NCBI GenBank assembly: GCA_961205875.1
Contig: OY540817.1
Span: forward strand, 11,443,001 to 11,507,000
Direction: 5' to 3'
Source: Sialis fuliginosa
Lineage: Eukaryota > Arthropoda > Insecta > Megaloptera > Sialidae
Length of the DNA: 64,000 nt
Part shown: piece by piece, positions 22,413-34,183 of the stretch
Layout: each line of letters opens with the position of its first letter
How positions within the stretch are numbered: the stretch's first letter is position 1
Made by a program: the position numbers and the translations under genes
Notes under the pieces: generated by a model
What the model saw: only the letters and a program-made list of their open reading frames with translations
Database searches by the model: none
Told to the model about the DNA's origin: nothing

Positions 22413-22718
22413 TTCATTTTTTCTTCGAATATATTTTTTTATTATAAATTTAAAAAATATTTTTAAATTAATTTCATAAAAAAAATTTCTTAAAAAGGGA
22501 AGACGAAAAGCAAACTCTCAAAAATTGACTCCGTTAAAAACAGTTAAGTTATAATCTTGTTCTGTATATTCCTATTTCTGAAACTTTTGAAACAGTTATA
22601 GAATATAATATAACTGTTATAAATTATGATTTCCATTCATGGCATCATCCGGATCCACCTCTAATCTAAAAACCGTACAAGTTACTCTTTTTTTGCACCA
22701 CTCGATCGTGTGAAACAT

Positions 22719-22907
22719 TCATAATCTACAAATTCCAATCAGAATTGTACGGATTTCTGTACATAGATTTATCAAACACTTATTACTCGATAGTGTCATA
22801 ATCTGTACACTATCTGCACCGGACATTAACAAACGCACCGCTCTATAATCAAGCCACTCAATAACTCGAGAGGTTAATTGCACTAGACTTTCCCTCTCCC
22901 CTGCCAT
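22719..22907 (-). CDS. Small open reading frame, unknown
   Basis: A 62-codon ATG-started frame has mixed, non-repetitive composition (start MAGERESLVQLTSRVIEWLD). The block 22640-22930 is somewhat GC-richer than its surroundings and appears single-copy in the window. There are no clear splice sites or poly(A) signal. It may be a small gene, an exon, or chance. Confidence 0.2.
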   Translation of the reverse strand: MAGERESLVQLTSRVIEWLDYRAVRLLMSGADSVQIMTLSSNKCLINLCTEIRTILIGICRL

Positions 22908-22919
22908 ATCTCTTTACGG

Positions 22920-23626
22920 ACCTCTCAGAAAGTTAAGCGTTTGTTGGACTGTGGAATTTAATTAGCCGGACAATTGTCTTTAATTGTAGCATTTCGCGAA
23001 CTGTGTTAATAATATGTGTTCTCTATGAATAGAACAAACAGCTAATGTTGTTGCATATGTTTATATGTTTATTTGTATACAAAGTGCACAAAATAAACAG
23101 TTGGAAAACCTATTTAATTTTTAAGTAATTATAAAATAGATAGGGTAAAGGTTTGTAAGATGGATACCTTTAACTTTTTTGCTCATAACTTATCTGTAAA
23201 TTTATTTATCGCGGATGTTAATATACCATTCAAAAGAGAACCTTAATAGCTATAACTTTGCTGGAGAAACTTATTGAATAATGTGATAAGAAAAAAAATA
23301 TAGCCATTTTTCTGAAGGGGTTGAAAACGGCTCCAAAAAATTTTGGCATGTAAGATGGACACCCCCTACAAAACCACAGAAAAAAAGTCGGAGTCAGTGC
23401 TTTTGCTTGAAAATTTGTTCCAGCTCCGAAATTTCGATTACTTTATTTTCTTTAAAAAAATAATAAAATAAATTATTAATACAATCAATTATTTATTAGT
23501 TTTTAGACAAATACTTTTCTGCTCGTATCTATCCGTCTGTGGGTGTGTCTGTCTGTGTCATGAACCACTGAACTGATATTAAAACTTGGTTTGTTAATTA
23601 GATCTGGCTACACATGTAAGAAATGT
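22920..23626. other. AT-rich stretch with a repeat tail
   Basis: At about 23140-23360 the phrase TGTAAGATGGA occurs with diverged spacing (TTTGTAAGATGGATACC; GCATGTAAGATGGACACC). At 23520-23590 TCTGTCTGTGTCATGAACC and CACTGAACTGATATT resemble the ends of RTE-like repeats. No gene. Confidence 0.4.
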
Positions 23627-23890
23627 CAGTCTTAACGATGAGCCCAAACTTGGCTCAATATTGGGTTACCAGTGTTGCCTTTTTGATATTGGTCCCAGTC
23701 TAGGTCAACCTTTAAATACCGAGCTTCGGAACACTTATTTTTTACTAAAGATTAGACCAACTCTGGGCCAGCCTTGGTACGACAAGCCTTGACCGAGTCT
23801 TGAACAAAGTTACCATTTATATCTTGTCCCAGTGTTGGTTAACATTGGCGCAAGCCTGGGCCAACAGTTCCCACCTTATAATTTTCTACA
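23627..23890. repeat. Degenerate periodic array of CCAA...TTGG words
   Basis: Short half-palindromes recur about every 11-23 bp, for example CCAAACTTGGCTC, GGGCCAGCCTTGG, CCCAGTGTTGG and GGGCCAACAG. The copies are too diverged to give one unit. It looks like an old minisatellite or a transposon interior made of repeated binding words. Confidence 0.5.
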
Positions 23891-24739
23891 TGGGTAGTCG
23901 ATGGCCCGATATAAAAACCATCGGGGTGGTATCCTACTATTGTTATTTTTTTTAAATATCTCAAGACCAATGCGTATTACATATGAACATTTTAAAGAAT
24001 CTTTTTTGTAAAGAATTAAATTTTCTATCAGAAAGGTTATTACAACTTTTGTATTAAAATACTTTCTTACGAAGATATATCTCTCTAAACAGAATCTTGC
24101 TTCTTAAAATTCTAAATATTAATAATTTAGATAAGCTTTTTTAACATTTATATATGTCATTTTTGATAAATTAATAACAGAAAAAATATATTAAAAAAAT
24201 TTAAAATTAATATTTTTTAATAAAATTTTATAATTTTTAGTAAGAAAGTAAAAAATAACAAAAACTTTCATTTAAAATAATCGATTTCACACATATATTT
24301 ACTTATACTTCAAACTACATCATAATCCATAATAATGTATACATACTTCATAAAATAAAAACCTAAATCCACTTTCAATCAAAATTATCAATTTCAATTT
24401 CATTAAACAAAGAATAGTGTGGGTATTTCACGCATGCTAATAACTATCTAGATCAGTGCAAAGAGTTTCACTCGCATTGTTCAAATATTGTGATAATTAC
24501 TGGGAACTAATGCACCAGTATTGTTATAATAATAAGTTTTAAATACACCGTTGCGTATAAGTTTTCGTAATTTAACCAGAATAGTGGTATATCGATTTTT
24601 GTAGCTGTTGCGCAAAATTGACATTATATTTCCCGGTTTCGACACGTTTTCATGAGAACAAAATCGAGTGCAGTTGTCAGTTGTTTGTAATATGGGAATT
24701 TGATTATTAAAATTATAATAGTTTGTGTAACTGTGTAGT
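23891..24739. other. AT-rich stretch, nothing recognised
   Basis: No inverted repeat, tandem array or coding-like block was found. Confidence 0.45.
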
Positions 24740-25472
24740 CAGAGGTGGATTTAAACACCTTTGGGGCAATTTATGGGGTTCTCTTCTTCCCCACTTTGGT
24801 AAAAAAAAGTTTATTTTGTACATGGGGGGATTTAAGTATTACGTAAGCAGGCTTAGTAAGTGGGGGAGGGGATTTGTTTTTACTTTCACTGATAAATCGA
24901 GTGGGGATTGGGAAGGAGACAAAAAATCTGACGTATAGGTATAGGGTAAAAACTACAAAATAATTATTTAAAAAAATAATAACCATTGTTTAAAATTAAT
25001 AAAAAAAAATCTTTTGAATAAGAAGTTCGTTAATCTTAGTAACAATTTGACTTTTGTTTTTATTTTAAGTTCTTACGGTTTATCATTTGGAGAGGGGGAA
25101 GTCTACATTTTTTTTATTTTTTCTTACAAAGGGGGTGGGGGTCTTACATCAACGGAATTATGCTTACGTAATACTTAAACGCCCCTCAACTAAACGGTTA
25201 ACATTTTTATTATATGTATTATGGGGATGGATAACATTAATTACCATTTTTGAGTTAGAAATCGAATTCTACTGATTAGAATCAACATTTTAACAGCAAC
25301 TTGCCTTCATAATTTTACATGTTTAGTTAAAATTTCAAGATTCTAGTTTGTATTGCTTATATAAAGAAAAACTAAATATATATATATATCTATTTATCTT
25401 AAAAAGATCAATGATGGAGGGGCGGGGGGCGCTGACAATCGCCATATTCAACACCTGTTAAGTCCGTCACTA
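24740..25472. mobile_element. hAT-like element (733 bp)
   Basis: The left end is CAGAGGTGGATTTAAACACC and the right end, reverse complemented, TAGTGACGGACTTAACAGG. The flanking 8-mers TGTGTAGT and CGTGTAGT match at 7 of 8. Inside, AGTATTACGTAAGCA (about 24836) reappears inverted as TGCTTACGTAATACTT (25159). The open frames at 24723-24938, 24771-24986 and 25087-25275 run over G-rich low-complexity DNA and are not credible genes. Confidence 0.8.
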
Positions 25473-25480
25473 CGTGTAGT

Positions 25481-26239
25481 TATTATGTCTTTTATTAACT
25501 AGATTAGTATTGAGTTTGGTCAAAGGATTTAATTAAAATTATTAATAAGTTAATATTGTACTTATAATGAATTATTATACTGTTTTGGATTTTTTTATCT
25601 ACTGATTACTGCGTTTACAAGTAACATGTGTTAAACTAGATCAAAATAAAATGACTATTATTATTGACGTTCGAATGAACTCATTAAAGGAAATTATTAA
25701 ATTATAATTAAAGCAAGATACGTATTACTGTTCAGTGGTTTTTAATAAGTTAAGTTTAGTATTAATATCAAACTTACTAATCATATTTCAATTTTGAAAT
25801 GAATTTTCGTTCTTTAGGAAAAATTAAACTTATGTTTGGTATTATAAAAACCATAATCTTTCTACGAAGTATTTTCAGTATGGTTGACAACTGTGTTATG
25901 TTGTCTATGTATTTTAGTAACTTAAATTCAATAAACAGATCTCAGATAAGGATAGATATAGGACCTAACATTGTTACCATTATTCTCCACAAAAATCGCT
26001 CCATCAAGTCATCGGCATATCACTCGGATTTTAAAATAAGTACCATTATTTGGAATTATAAAATTAATTTATAATAAATGTATTATATTGTCTTTAAATA
26101 TTTAAGCGACATTTATGAACTATTTTGAACTCTCATTTCCCTAACAGACCAAATGCCTAAAAATCCTTAAAATGATATAGGTAATATATATTAAAAAATA
26201 GTTACTAAATACTAAAAAAAAATTAATTTTTTTTTATCG
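25481..26239. other. AT-rich stretch, nothing recognised
   Basis: A 91-codon frame at 25799-26074 is Ile/Asn/Ser-rich with no splice or promoter context. I judge it a chance frame. Confidence 0.4.
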
Positions 26240-26317
26240 AAGTTGCACAACGACGGGCACACGTAAAACGGTCTGCGGGCACCATGGTACCCGCAGGGAT
26301 AGAGTTGCGGACCACTG
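26240..26317 (-). mobile_element. One-ended hAT-like fragment with a palindrome
   Basis: Read on the minus strand it starts CAGTGGTCCGCAACTC, a common hAT end. It contains a 24-bp near-perfect palindrome centred on ACCATGGT (26271-26294). The partner end was not found. Confidence 0.5.
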
Positions 26318-26591
26318 CTATAAGATATATACATTGAAAATGACATTTGATAAAAGATGGTGGTCATCAAATTTTGGTAACAGTTTCGTATTACAAATAA
26401 ATTAAAAACACAGACCAAATCCATAGACAAAATAACACAATTCGGTACTAATTGGTAATAAACGATTATATTTTAAAATTTAAAATATAATAATTATAAT
26501 TATTATTATAAATAATAATAAAATATAATAATAATTCTTCTGCACATAATTCTTGTACTTTTAAGTATGTAAATAAAAAAATAGGCTAATA

Positions 26592-26930
26592 CGGAGAGTC
26601 TGGGGGTCCTCTGTCAGATTTGTGAAAAATCACGTATATAGTTATTCAGAATAGGGTTGACGCGCATGCGTGACTAGATCACCAACTTTTATAAATCACG
26701 CATTTTATAAAACGACTGGCCATGTTTAGCTGTGTTATATTTAATTATTTAGTTTAAGTTAGAGTAGTCCAGATAGATTGGTTCGTTTTCAGGTAGGGTT
26801 AGGTTAGGTTTATGAATTTCTGTCTATGCACTAAATAATATATTAACATAGATACAGCATACTCTACTCTATTCTAACACATCAACACGTGATTTTCAGA
26901 GTTTTTGACAGAGGACCCCCAGACTCTCCG
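26592..26930. mobile_element. TA-flanked inverted-repeat element (339 bp)
   Basis: Perfect 25-bp terminal inverted repeats starting CGGAGAGTCTGGGGGTCCTC, followed by a further inverted AAAATCACGT, are flanked by TA on both sides. The inside is AT-rich and includes GGTTAGGTTAGG, a short TTAGG-like run. It is probably a Tc1/mariner-type MITE, recent enough to keep perfect ends. Confidence 0.85.
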
Positions 26931-26932
26931 TA

Positions 26933-27538
26933 TTTACCAAAAAATACAATAATACATATTATTTTACTATTGGTGGAAGATGTTTACTATTCCAAGATAC
27001 TAATTTCACGAATTAAGCTTACAATTTACGAACTCACAATTAGTAAGCGAACAACAATGATATATGAATTCTTACCACTTATAATCTAAAGAGCACCACT
27101 TCACTTCCACTTTCAACACCACATTTTTACAAATGTAGAGCACACTAACTCACACTCATTTTAACAAAACAAACAAATTCGATCATGTTTAGATTACAAT
27201 TTACATCGCACTGTCTTGGAGAGATAACTATGTAAAGATAAACATATAAAGCTCCGTTTTGCTAATTGTCATGTGAGTCATTCACAACGAATGCAATGAG
27301 TCTATTATATTTATTCAAATTATGAAAATATTACCCAACAATACTATAAAGTGTTGTGTTCGCGGAATTTATTCGAAAATTTAGATTGCTTATAAAACAA
27401 TAGTGTGGTATCTATGATGCAGTGACGTATCAAGGATTTTTGTTCGGTCAGAGATATTAAGAATTGGTAGGGTTGGAGTGAGCACATTTTTAGTTCTTTA
27501 TTTTGTCAGTCCTAAATGTGTCATTATAATATAATAAT
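26933..27538. other. AT-rich stretch, nothing recognised
   Basis: The frame 26889-27089 starts inside the previous element and is not supported. The rest has no signal I can name. Confidence 0.45.
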
Positions 27539-27953
27539 CAGCGTCGGATTTAGGGGGGGGGGGGGGGCGTACAATGGGGCATAAGTGACTTTTTTGATTC
27601 AAATCATTGTACAAGCTGTAATTTTAAAAAAAGTTTGAGTCTGTAGGATCGCGTCAAGCTAAGATATTAACTATTCAACTTATTAGTTAATGTATCAATT
27701 TTAATATGTTAATAATAGGGGAAGGGGGTCTCGACCGCGACGGTCTTAGGGCATTTGATAGTCTTAATGTTAATCATGTAAGCTATATTTAAAAAAAAGT
27801 TGGAGTCTGTAGGATCACGCCAAGCAGAGATATTAATAATTCAACTTATTTGTTAATATATCAATTTTAATTGACATTTTTGGTGATTTTTGAACATTTT
27901 TTTAGGGGAATAGAGGGCGGAAAAATAAATCTCGCCCGGGGCGCTAGACTCTG
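27539..27953. mobile_element. hAT-type element, second copy (415 bp)
   Basis: It starts CAGCGTCGGATTTAG, then 14 G, and ends GGGGCGCTAGACTCTG. It is flanked by ATAATAAT on both sides; the duplication is exact but low complexity. Blocks GTTTGAGTCTGTAGGATCGC and GGTCTTAGGGCAT are shared with 18360-18964, which is longer. The internal GAGTCTGTAGGATC...GCCAAGC block occurs twice. Confidence 0.8.
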
Positions 27954-28000
27954 ATAATAATAATAATAAACCTTTATTTATTGATATATAACATACTAGC
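27954..28000. repeat. TAA microsatellite and AT-rich tail
   Basis: A run of TAA units followed by AAACCTTTATTTATTG resembles the 3' tail of some insect non-LTR retroelements. Confidence 0.5.
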
Positions 28001-28002
28001 TG

Positions 28003-28600
28003 TGCTCGCGTGGACTGCGGAATTATTGTTTAGGATTTTTGAAAAATATAGTTGAATTATTTACGATTAATTATTACTGTAATAATAACTAATCAACACC
28101 TAAATTACCTAACAAAAACGGATCAGAACAAAAAGTACAAATAATTTTTGTTCTGTTTAAATTTCAAAGTTAATTATTGAAAACAAAATAAACAATTGAC
28201 GATCAAAACACAACAGCAAATCGTTCCTTCTGCCCCGCTGCGACGCGGCACTTCATTAGTTCATGCGTTATTAATAATATATATATTAATTATATATATA
28301 TTAATTATATATTAATGTTATTTCCGTATTTCCAGTAAAGGGAAAATTACATCTACATTAAGTACTTATGATAATGAAATTATTTATTTCGATAAGGATT
28401 AATGTTTTGCAGGTCATTAAGTCCATGTAAACAGAACCCAAATATTTTTATTCTTCTTTGTAATATAAGAGAAGTCATTGTGAATTAAATATAAAAGTTA
28501 GACATATTTTGCTGTAAAAATTCATATAATTTTTTTTCTGTATATCAAAAGCGGCCGACGCGGCGCGCGACGCGATTAATTGAATAAAGCCTCACGTGCC
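28003..28600 (+). repeat. RTE-like repeat fragment
   Basis: It begins CTAGCTGTGCTCGCGTGGAC and for about 75 bp matches the start of the element at 36528 (TTGTTTAGGAT then CTTGAAAAATATAG). It contains an AT satellite-like patch at 28279-28315 (ATATATATATTAATT repeated) and two GC islands (28230-28250 and 28552-28578). No reverse transcriptase motif was found. Confidence 0.5.
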
Positions 28601-28689
28601 AAAAAGTGTCAATACAAACAGTTTTAAACTTTATAAAATAATATTACATAAAAGGTTTGTTTTCGCTTGTTAATAAATATTTAATTGTT

Positions 28690-28800
28690 TTGATTTTTTA
28701 GATGTGACGTCACAAACCTTGTGATTTTATTACACTTTGTAAACCCTCTCCCTCCCCCTAAACGTGTGACGTAATTTACGGATGACCCCTAATAAATTTT
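28690..28800 (-). repeat. Fragment of a widespread insect repeat
   Basis: CCCTCTCCCTCCCCCTAAAC, GTGTGACGTAATTTACGGAT and GACCCC are words of a common insect retroelement relic. A diverged inverse copy lies at 11310-11390. Confidence 0.5.
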
Positions 28801-29533
28801 TACCGCCGAGATGAATTTGTCTAGTTGACTTATCCCTTAAGAATCCTTCTGTATGTGTACTTTATACGCCTATGTCGTTAAGAGATTATTTTGTCAGTAT
28901 TTTTCTCTGTATACGTATTAATTTACTGAACATGATATCATCATGCTAGTAATTTAGTTGTAATTTAAAATTAAATATACCAGTGATTCTTAACTTTTTG
29001 AAAACCTATAGATTATATCTTGAATATACATGCATATGATCAAAAAATCTTATGATCTACAATATAAATTATAGATAGTATCATAAATTACTTTAAGGTG
29101 GCTATGGAAAATGATAATTACGACACTTTTTATGACCAATTTATAATTATCTTTTCTTGGATATATGACATTATACATTTGTCTGCATATATTAATAATA
29201 AACATACTATAAAAGAATATGTATTATCAATAATTTTGCGGTTAAAAATTTTAATATAGGGTATTAAATTATTACTGATTTATAAATATGTGGTTATTTG
29301 TTTATATATTTATATAACATATCAGTATATTAATATTACTAGTTAATATATTTGACGTCATTTTAATAAGTATAAGCAAATGTTTCAAAGTATTGAGGAA
29401 GTGGTTAATAAATATTAGGAAAACATTAAAATTATAAACTTTGCACGTACCTTAGAAATTTTACATTATTTACTTATACATATTTATAACAAATTATCTT
29501 CAAAATATCAAATAAATAAATTAGTTTTCTTAC
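28801..29533. other. AT-rich stretch, nothing recognised
   Basis: No repeats or coding-like blocks. Confidence 0.45.
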
Positions 29534-29589
29534 CTACAACATACAAAGTTATTGACTCAGTTTTTAGGAAATTTCATCTTCCTGCGTAC
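29534..29589 (-). other. Possible non-coding spliced exon (56 nt)
   Basis: On the minus strand the acceptor TTTTTTACTATTTTCAG directly precedes the segment, and the donor GTTGTAG/GTAAGAAA directly follows it. Both match insect consensus sites well. All three frames contain stops, so it would be an untranslated exon or part of a long non-coding RNA. The strand agrees with the three minus-strand coding exons. Confidence 0.3.
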
Positions 29590-30989
29590 CTGAAAATAGT
29601 AAAAAAAGAACATTATTATGAAGAATTAACAATAATACAAAAAATAGTATAATAATTAAAATACATTTTTTTAAATTGTTTTTCGCATTGTTTACCAATA
29701 TAGCCAATCATGTGCGTCCGCAGAGAGGGGAAGAATGGAGTATGGAAAATTGAAGTGGGAAATTGGAGCACCCATTTTCCCTTGTGATCGAGTAAATATA
29801 TGAAAAACTGTATTGTTTAATACTTGTGAAAAAAATATTAAATGTTTAAATAAAAGTTCTGTGATATAATTTTATTTGTCAACAAGGTTTGTCATCCTTG
29901 GAAAAGAATATATGGATGCCCCTGCTACCAATTTTATTTATTTATTTACAAGATTACAAGGTCATCACTTTACCCCAATATTTTTATTTCTCGAGATATG
30001 TCGTTCACAAATATGACGATACGTGAAACTAATTTATAACTAATTTATCGTAAATTACTGAAATTGGAGTAAGCCCAGCTCATTAAAGAAATTTCAACAG
30101 TCTGTATTATTAGTGTAGCAATTTCAATTAAAAATTATGTCCTTTTTATTGGCAACTAATATAAAATAATTACTTCAAAGTTTAGAGTTTCAGTAACAAC
30201 AATGAGCATTATTTTTTAATTAAAAAAAAACATTTTTATGCTATTTATTTCATAAATCTTAAATCATACTAATTTTAGACAAACCAATTAAAATTTTCAT
30301 ATAATAATGAAATCATTTTATACCTTTCTTATTAATTTGTTCTTTAATATCCTATTATACCTTTTATGGTTCTGATTGAAAGCAAAATCAATGAAGATTA
30401 AGACAAGAAAGGTCGTAAAATAAGTAGTAAAATGAATCATAATAAAGCTGATTCAAATTATATTACACCAAGTAATGTATTTTAATTGTAATCAATTTAA
30501 ATAATAATTACAAAACAAAGTGCTGTTTAATTTTTTAATTAGTACTATTTTAAACTATTTTTAAACACACATAATATGGTGAGAAATGTATTACATTGTT
30601 AGATCTACTATAATTGTAATTATTTTTATTGTTTATTTATCCTTGTATATTTTTTTTCTTATGGAGCATATTATGAATATATTCAGTTTTTGACAACAAT
30701 GCTAATACCACAACTGATAGTAAAAGCCGAACATGTAAAATAATAACGTTTGAGGTAAATGTGAAAATAAAATCTATAAGAAATGAATTTATTGAAGTTA
30801 CACTTCTTTAGGTGCGTTCAGGGTGATGTTTTAGTAATGCAACGGAAATAAAATGCGCATAATTCAACGGAAACAATTTAGCACCATGAAGTTAGGTTAG
30901 GTGTAGATAAAACAGATTTCTGTTATGATAGTCGGTGGTTTTTAGTTTTGCATTTGCACGCTTGATGTCATTACGCCAAATGCATTTAG
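29590..30989. other. AT-rich stretch, nothing recognised
   Basis: A GTTAGGTTAGGTG word near 30893 is a minor TTAGG-like run. No gene seen. Confidence 0.45.
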
Positions 30990-31150
30990 AGCTTAATTTT
31001 GGAGATCAATTATAGCTTAAACTACGCACCACCATAGTTTATGTAGTTTTATACAGGATGTCCATTAAAAAACTGTAACATCTTGAACATCAATATTTTT
31101 GTATTTTAAAGTAAGTAATTTCAATACCTTCCAACTGTATAATATGTCCT
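30990..31150 (+). repeat. Dispersed repeat C, copy 1
   Basis: Shared with the reverse complement of 55535-55720: GAGCTTAATTTTGGAGATC, a middle TACAGGATGTCCATTAAAAA, and TTTTGTATTTTAAAGTA. The ACAGGATGTCC word resembles a Tc1/mariner end, but no second end is present in either copy. Confidence 0.65.
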
Positions 31151-31384
31151 CTACCTATAATAATTAATTATCGTGTTATTTCTATTTATTGATTATAATA
31201 TATGGATAAAATGTTTCATTCGTAATTGGCCCCAAAGTTGTTTTGTGAAAATTGAAGAGATTAATTTAAAACATCTAAATATTGAACATTTTCTGAAATA
31301 AAGAGCAAAAAAAGACATTCAGTTGTACTAGATTTTATTTTTCAAAAGTGAAAGAGAAAAAAAGGTCGTTTGGAAGTAACCGGT

Positions 31385-31490
31385 AATTTTTTTTATCCCC
31401 CCACTCTCACACACAGGCACATAAAATTCTTGTTACGCCACTGGAAGTCGGAGTCGATACATTTCTACCGACTACGACTCCACAGCCCTG
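31385..31490 (-). mobile_element. Two abutting hAT-like right ends
   Basis: A segment ending TCTTGTTACGCCACTG (31443) is followed directly by GAAGTCGGAGTCGATAC ... CTCCACAGCCCTG (31490). The first is the inverse of CAGTGGCGTAAC, the second of CAGGGCTGTGGAGTC with GAGTCG-type iterons. Left partners were not found. They look like remnants of two different elements, one inserted near the end of the other. Confidence 0.5.
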
Positions 31491-33454
31491 GTCGATACAA
31501 AAAAGACCATCACAAAAATATGATACAAAATTATGCCGTATCAATCATTTTGACACATTTATATATTTGTAATTAATCAGTAAAGCAGTAGGTAACTAAT
31601 CCGATGTATGAAATAACAAATACCGGACCACGTGGATTTGCATACATAAATTACAGACTCTAAATAATATATAACAACAATCAATTAACTAGATTTATAG
31701 CTATCTGTGCATTTGTTACATAGATGACAGGGGCGGAGTAGCCCACAGGAAAATTTACTTGTTCAGATTTATCACGGATATATTTGTTTTATTTTATTTA
31801 TCTTCGATCTAATAAGTAGATACATCAACTATAGATAAGCTGGAATATGTGCATATATCTACCCTTAAGGCAGACTATAATAGTTTTAAAAGAAACATTT
31901 CAACATAGATAATATTATAATAAGTAAAATTGTCATAATATGCCTTTAAACCACTAATATTTACTCAGAATTAATACATTGAACGCACTGATAATAAAGT
32001 TTTGATATACAGAAAAATATAACTGCTTCCAAACTTTTGGAGGTTGTGTATATATATTTTTAAATAATGCAATAAAAATAGACAATTTATTTACTTCCTT
32101 TTAAGATATAAGGAAAAATTTGTTTTGATCCACTTTTCCTCAGTAATATACATATTTATTATAATTTACATCATATATTTATAATTATACTTCGATGCAA
32201 TAAGAAATGAAGATTATCATATAATATAATAAAGGAAAACCCAGAACTCTTAAGGATAATAAACACATTAATTATATATGTATATAAATACAAGTTCTTA
32301 TAATAATTACCTACATACATACATAATCATTGATAATAATCTATCTTCATTTATACATAAATAGTTTTTCTGGTCGATTTTACACGTATCTTAGAAATAT
32401 TCAAGGACAAAACCAGAGAGGGGTTTAGGAGTGCAGTTTGAAAAAAATTTACAATTAGTTTTACCAAAATTATTTAAAAAAATATCTAAATTATTGTCTT
32501 ATAGTGGCTGCTAGTATGTTATGTGGGACCAACCTTCAGAAAAGATCAATTCATTTTCTAGCTTATTGCTAGATAAGTTTTACATCGATATTGTTTAAGT
32601 TTGTCATCAAAACAATATATTATACATAATTGATATTCAATACATAACATACTCAAAATTTAATTATGATAAGCATACGTGTTATTGGTTGTCTTGTTTT
32701 CTATCAAAGTACTGCAAAGTATTTCACAAAACTTGTTTTATTTAATGCTATAAGATTTATTTATCGAACTAAACATTTAAACTGTTTTGATGTAATGAAT
32801 AGATATGTATATAGCAGAACTCCCAGTTTTATCAAATTCTGTTAGAAGAATATATTTGATAGTTTTACCCTAAACCTTCTAATCCACACCTGTGCTAATA
32901 TATTTTATAAAGTATTAGGTAACCTGAAGGCCGTACAATGATTTAACTAGACGTTGAAATAATAATATTAAAATAAGACAATTGCTGTGCATCAGGAAAA
33001 GCAGAGATCCGTTTTCATTGTATCATCAGAACAATTATTATCCGTGAGAATTCTAACTCAGCAGGCTGTGCGTCAAGGAAAGAGATGAACTTATAAATAG
33101 CGGATCTGCTTGTTTACATGGTCATGTTACAAATGTACAGTAAAACCGAGAAAACGTACATAGATAATAATAATAATGAATTATAATGATAGTCATTGTA
33201 GGTACAATTTAAACATATTTATTAAGACATTTCTAGGAAAAATTAAAAAAATATCACGAGTAAGTCCAAATTTTGTACCTCCATACAAAATCCTGAAATA
33301 TATGACTACCTGTGAGCGAATATATCGTCAAAATAAAATCAATAAATTGAACGTTTTCAGGGTTTTGAATGGAGGTTCTTATAATCTATTTTTAATTATT
33401 CACAAAATTTGAGCTTGCAATATTTTTAAAACATTTCCGAGAAAAATACTTTAA
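31491..33454. other. AT-rich stretch with minor landmarks
   Basis: CAGGGGCGGAGTAGCCCACA at 31728 resembles a hAT start without a partner. A 38-codon plus-strand frame ending at about 33088 lies in a slightly GC-richer patch (32990-33110), but there is no splice support. The frame at 33176-33412 looks like chance. Confidence 0.35.
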
Positions 33455-33770
33455 GGGTCGATCCAGACTATTGTGCTAGTCTCGGTCCAGTCTCGCACCA
33501 GTCAAATATTCAGTATAGTAATACTGTATCGGAGCGTGACTGGAACAAGACCGGTACGATAGAAGGTTTAATATTAGATATTCATTTCAGTGAAAATTAT
33601 TGTATGAGGGAGGAGGGGGGGGATGAGAATTGTGATTGAAAATTGGGTCGCAAATACTAAAAGGTTGAGAAACGCTGCTATAGCGTGAATAATTTCCATG
33701 TTTGTTGTATATTTATATTTGATTGGAGCGAGACCAGACTGGGACCGGCAAAATAGTTTCGACCGACCCT
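33455..33770. mobile_element. Inverted-repeat element, GGTCGATCC family (316 bp)
   Basis: The termini are imperfect inverted repeats of about 48 bp: AGGGTCGATCCAGACTATTG on the left and AGGGTCGGTCGAAACTATTT from the right, each continuing into GGTC...AGTC...CTCGC words. Flanks AATACTTTA and AATACCATTA may be a 9-10 bp duplication. It contains a nested fragment at 33600-33677. A second partial copy is at 54738-54845. Confidence 0.75.
33600..33677 (-). mobile_element. Nested hAT-like end fragment
   Basis: Read on the minus strand it starts CAGCGTTTCTCAACCTTTTA then GTATTTGCGACCC, a very common hAT MITE end. A G-run (9 G) lies at the other side. It sits inside the GGTCGATCC element. Confidence 0.55.
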
Positions 33771-34183
33771 AATACCATTAACTAATAAATTAGTTACTAA
33801 AAAAGTATCAAATGAGTACAATATTAAATGTAAGTAATTTCCATTTGATTTTCTATGAGAGGGGTATTAGTATTACTCAATTACCCACATTTCTCCCTTT
33901 CTATCGCCACTAAATTTAATCATATCTTTATCGCGTATGAACTTTATGATTAATTGCCTATTATTTGGTAATGTAACCAATAAATCTAAAAAAACTACTA
34001 TAATCTGAATTAAATTAACGCTATTTTTACATTTCATTAATTTAATTGAATTTCCCATATAATCATTTAATTGCCATAAAGGTACAAAAATACACTATAG
34101 ACTGTATTATACATTAATGTATCAATCCACATAAAGCTCATTTCGAGACTTGAGGCTTCCGCGGTGATCTTGGTACGGATCTT
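33771..34183. other. AT-rich stretch, nothing recognised
   Basis: A 61-codon minus-strand frame (33873-34058) has no supporting signals. Confidence 0.4.

Noticed and set aside
26780..26815. TTAGG-like run as interstitial telomere
   Set aside because: Only two to three units, inside a MITE. It is too short to mean anything.
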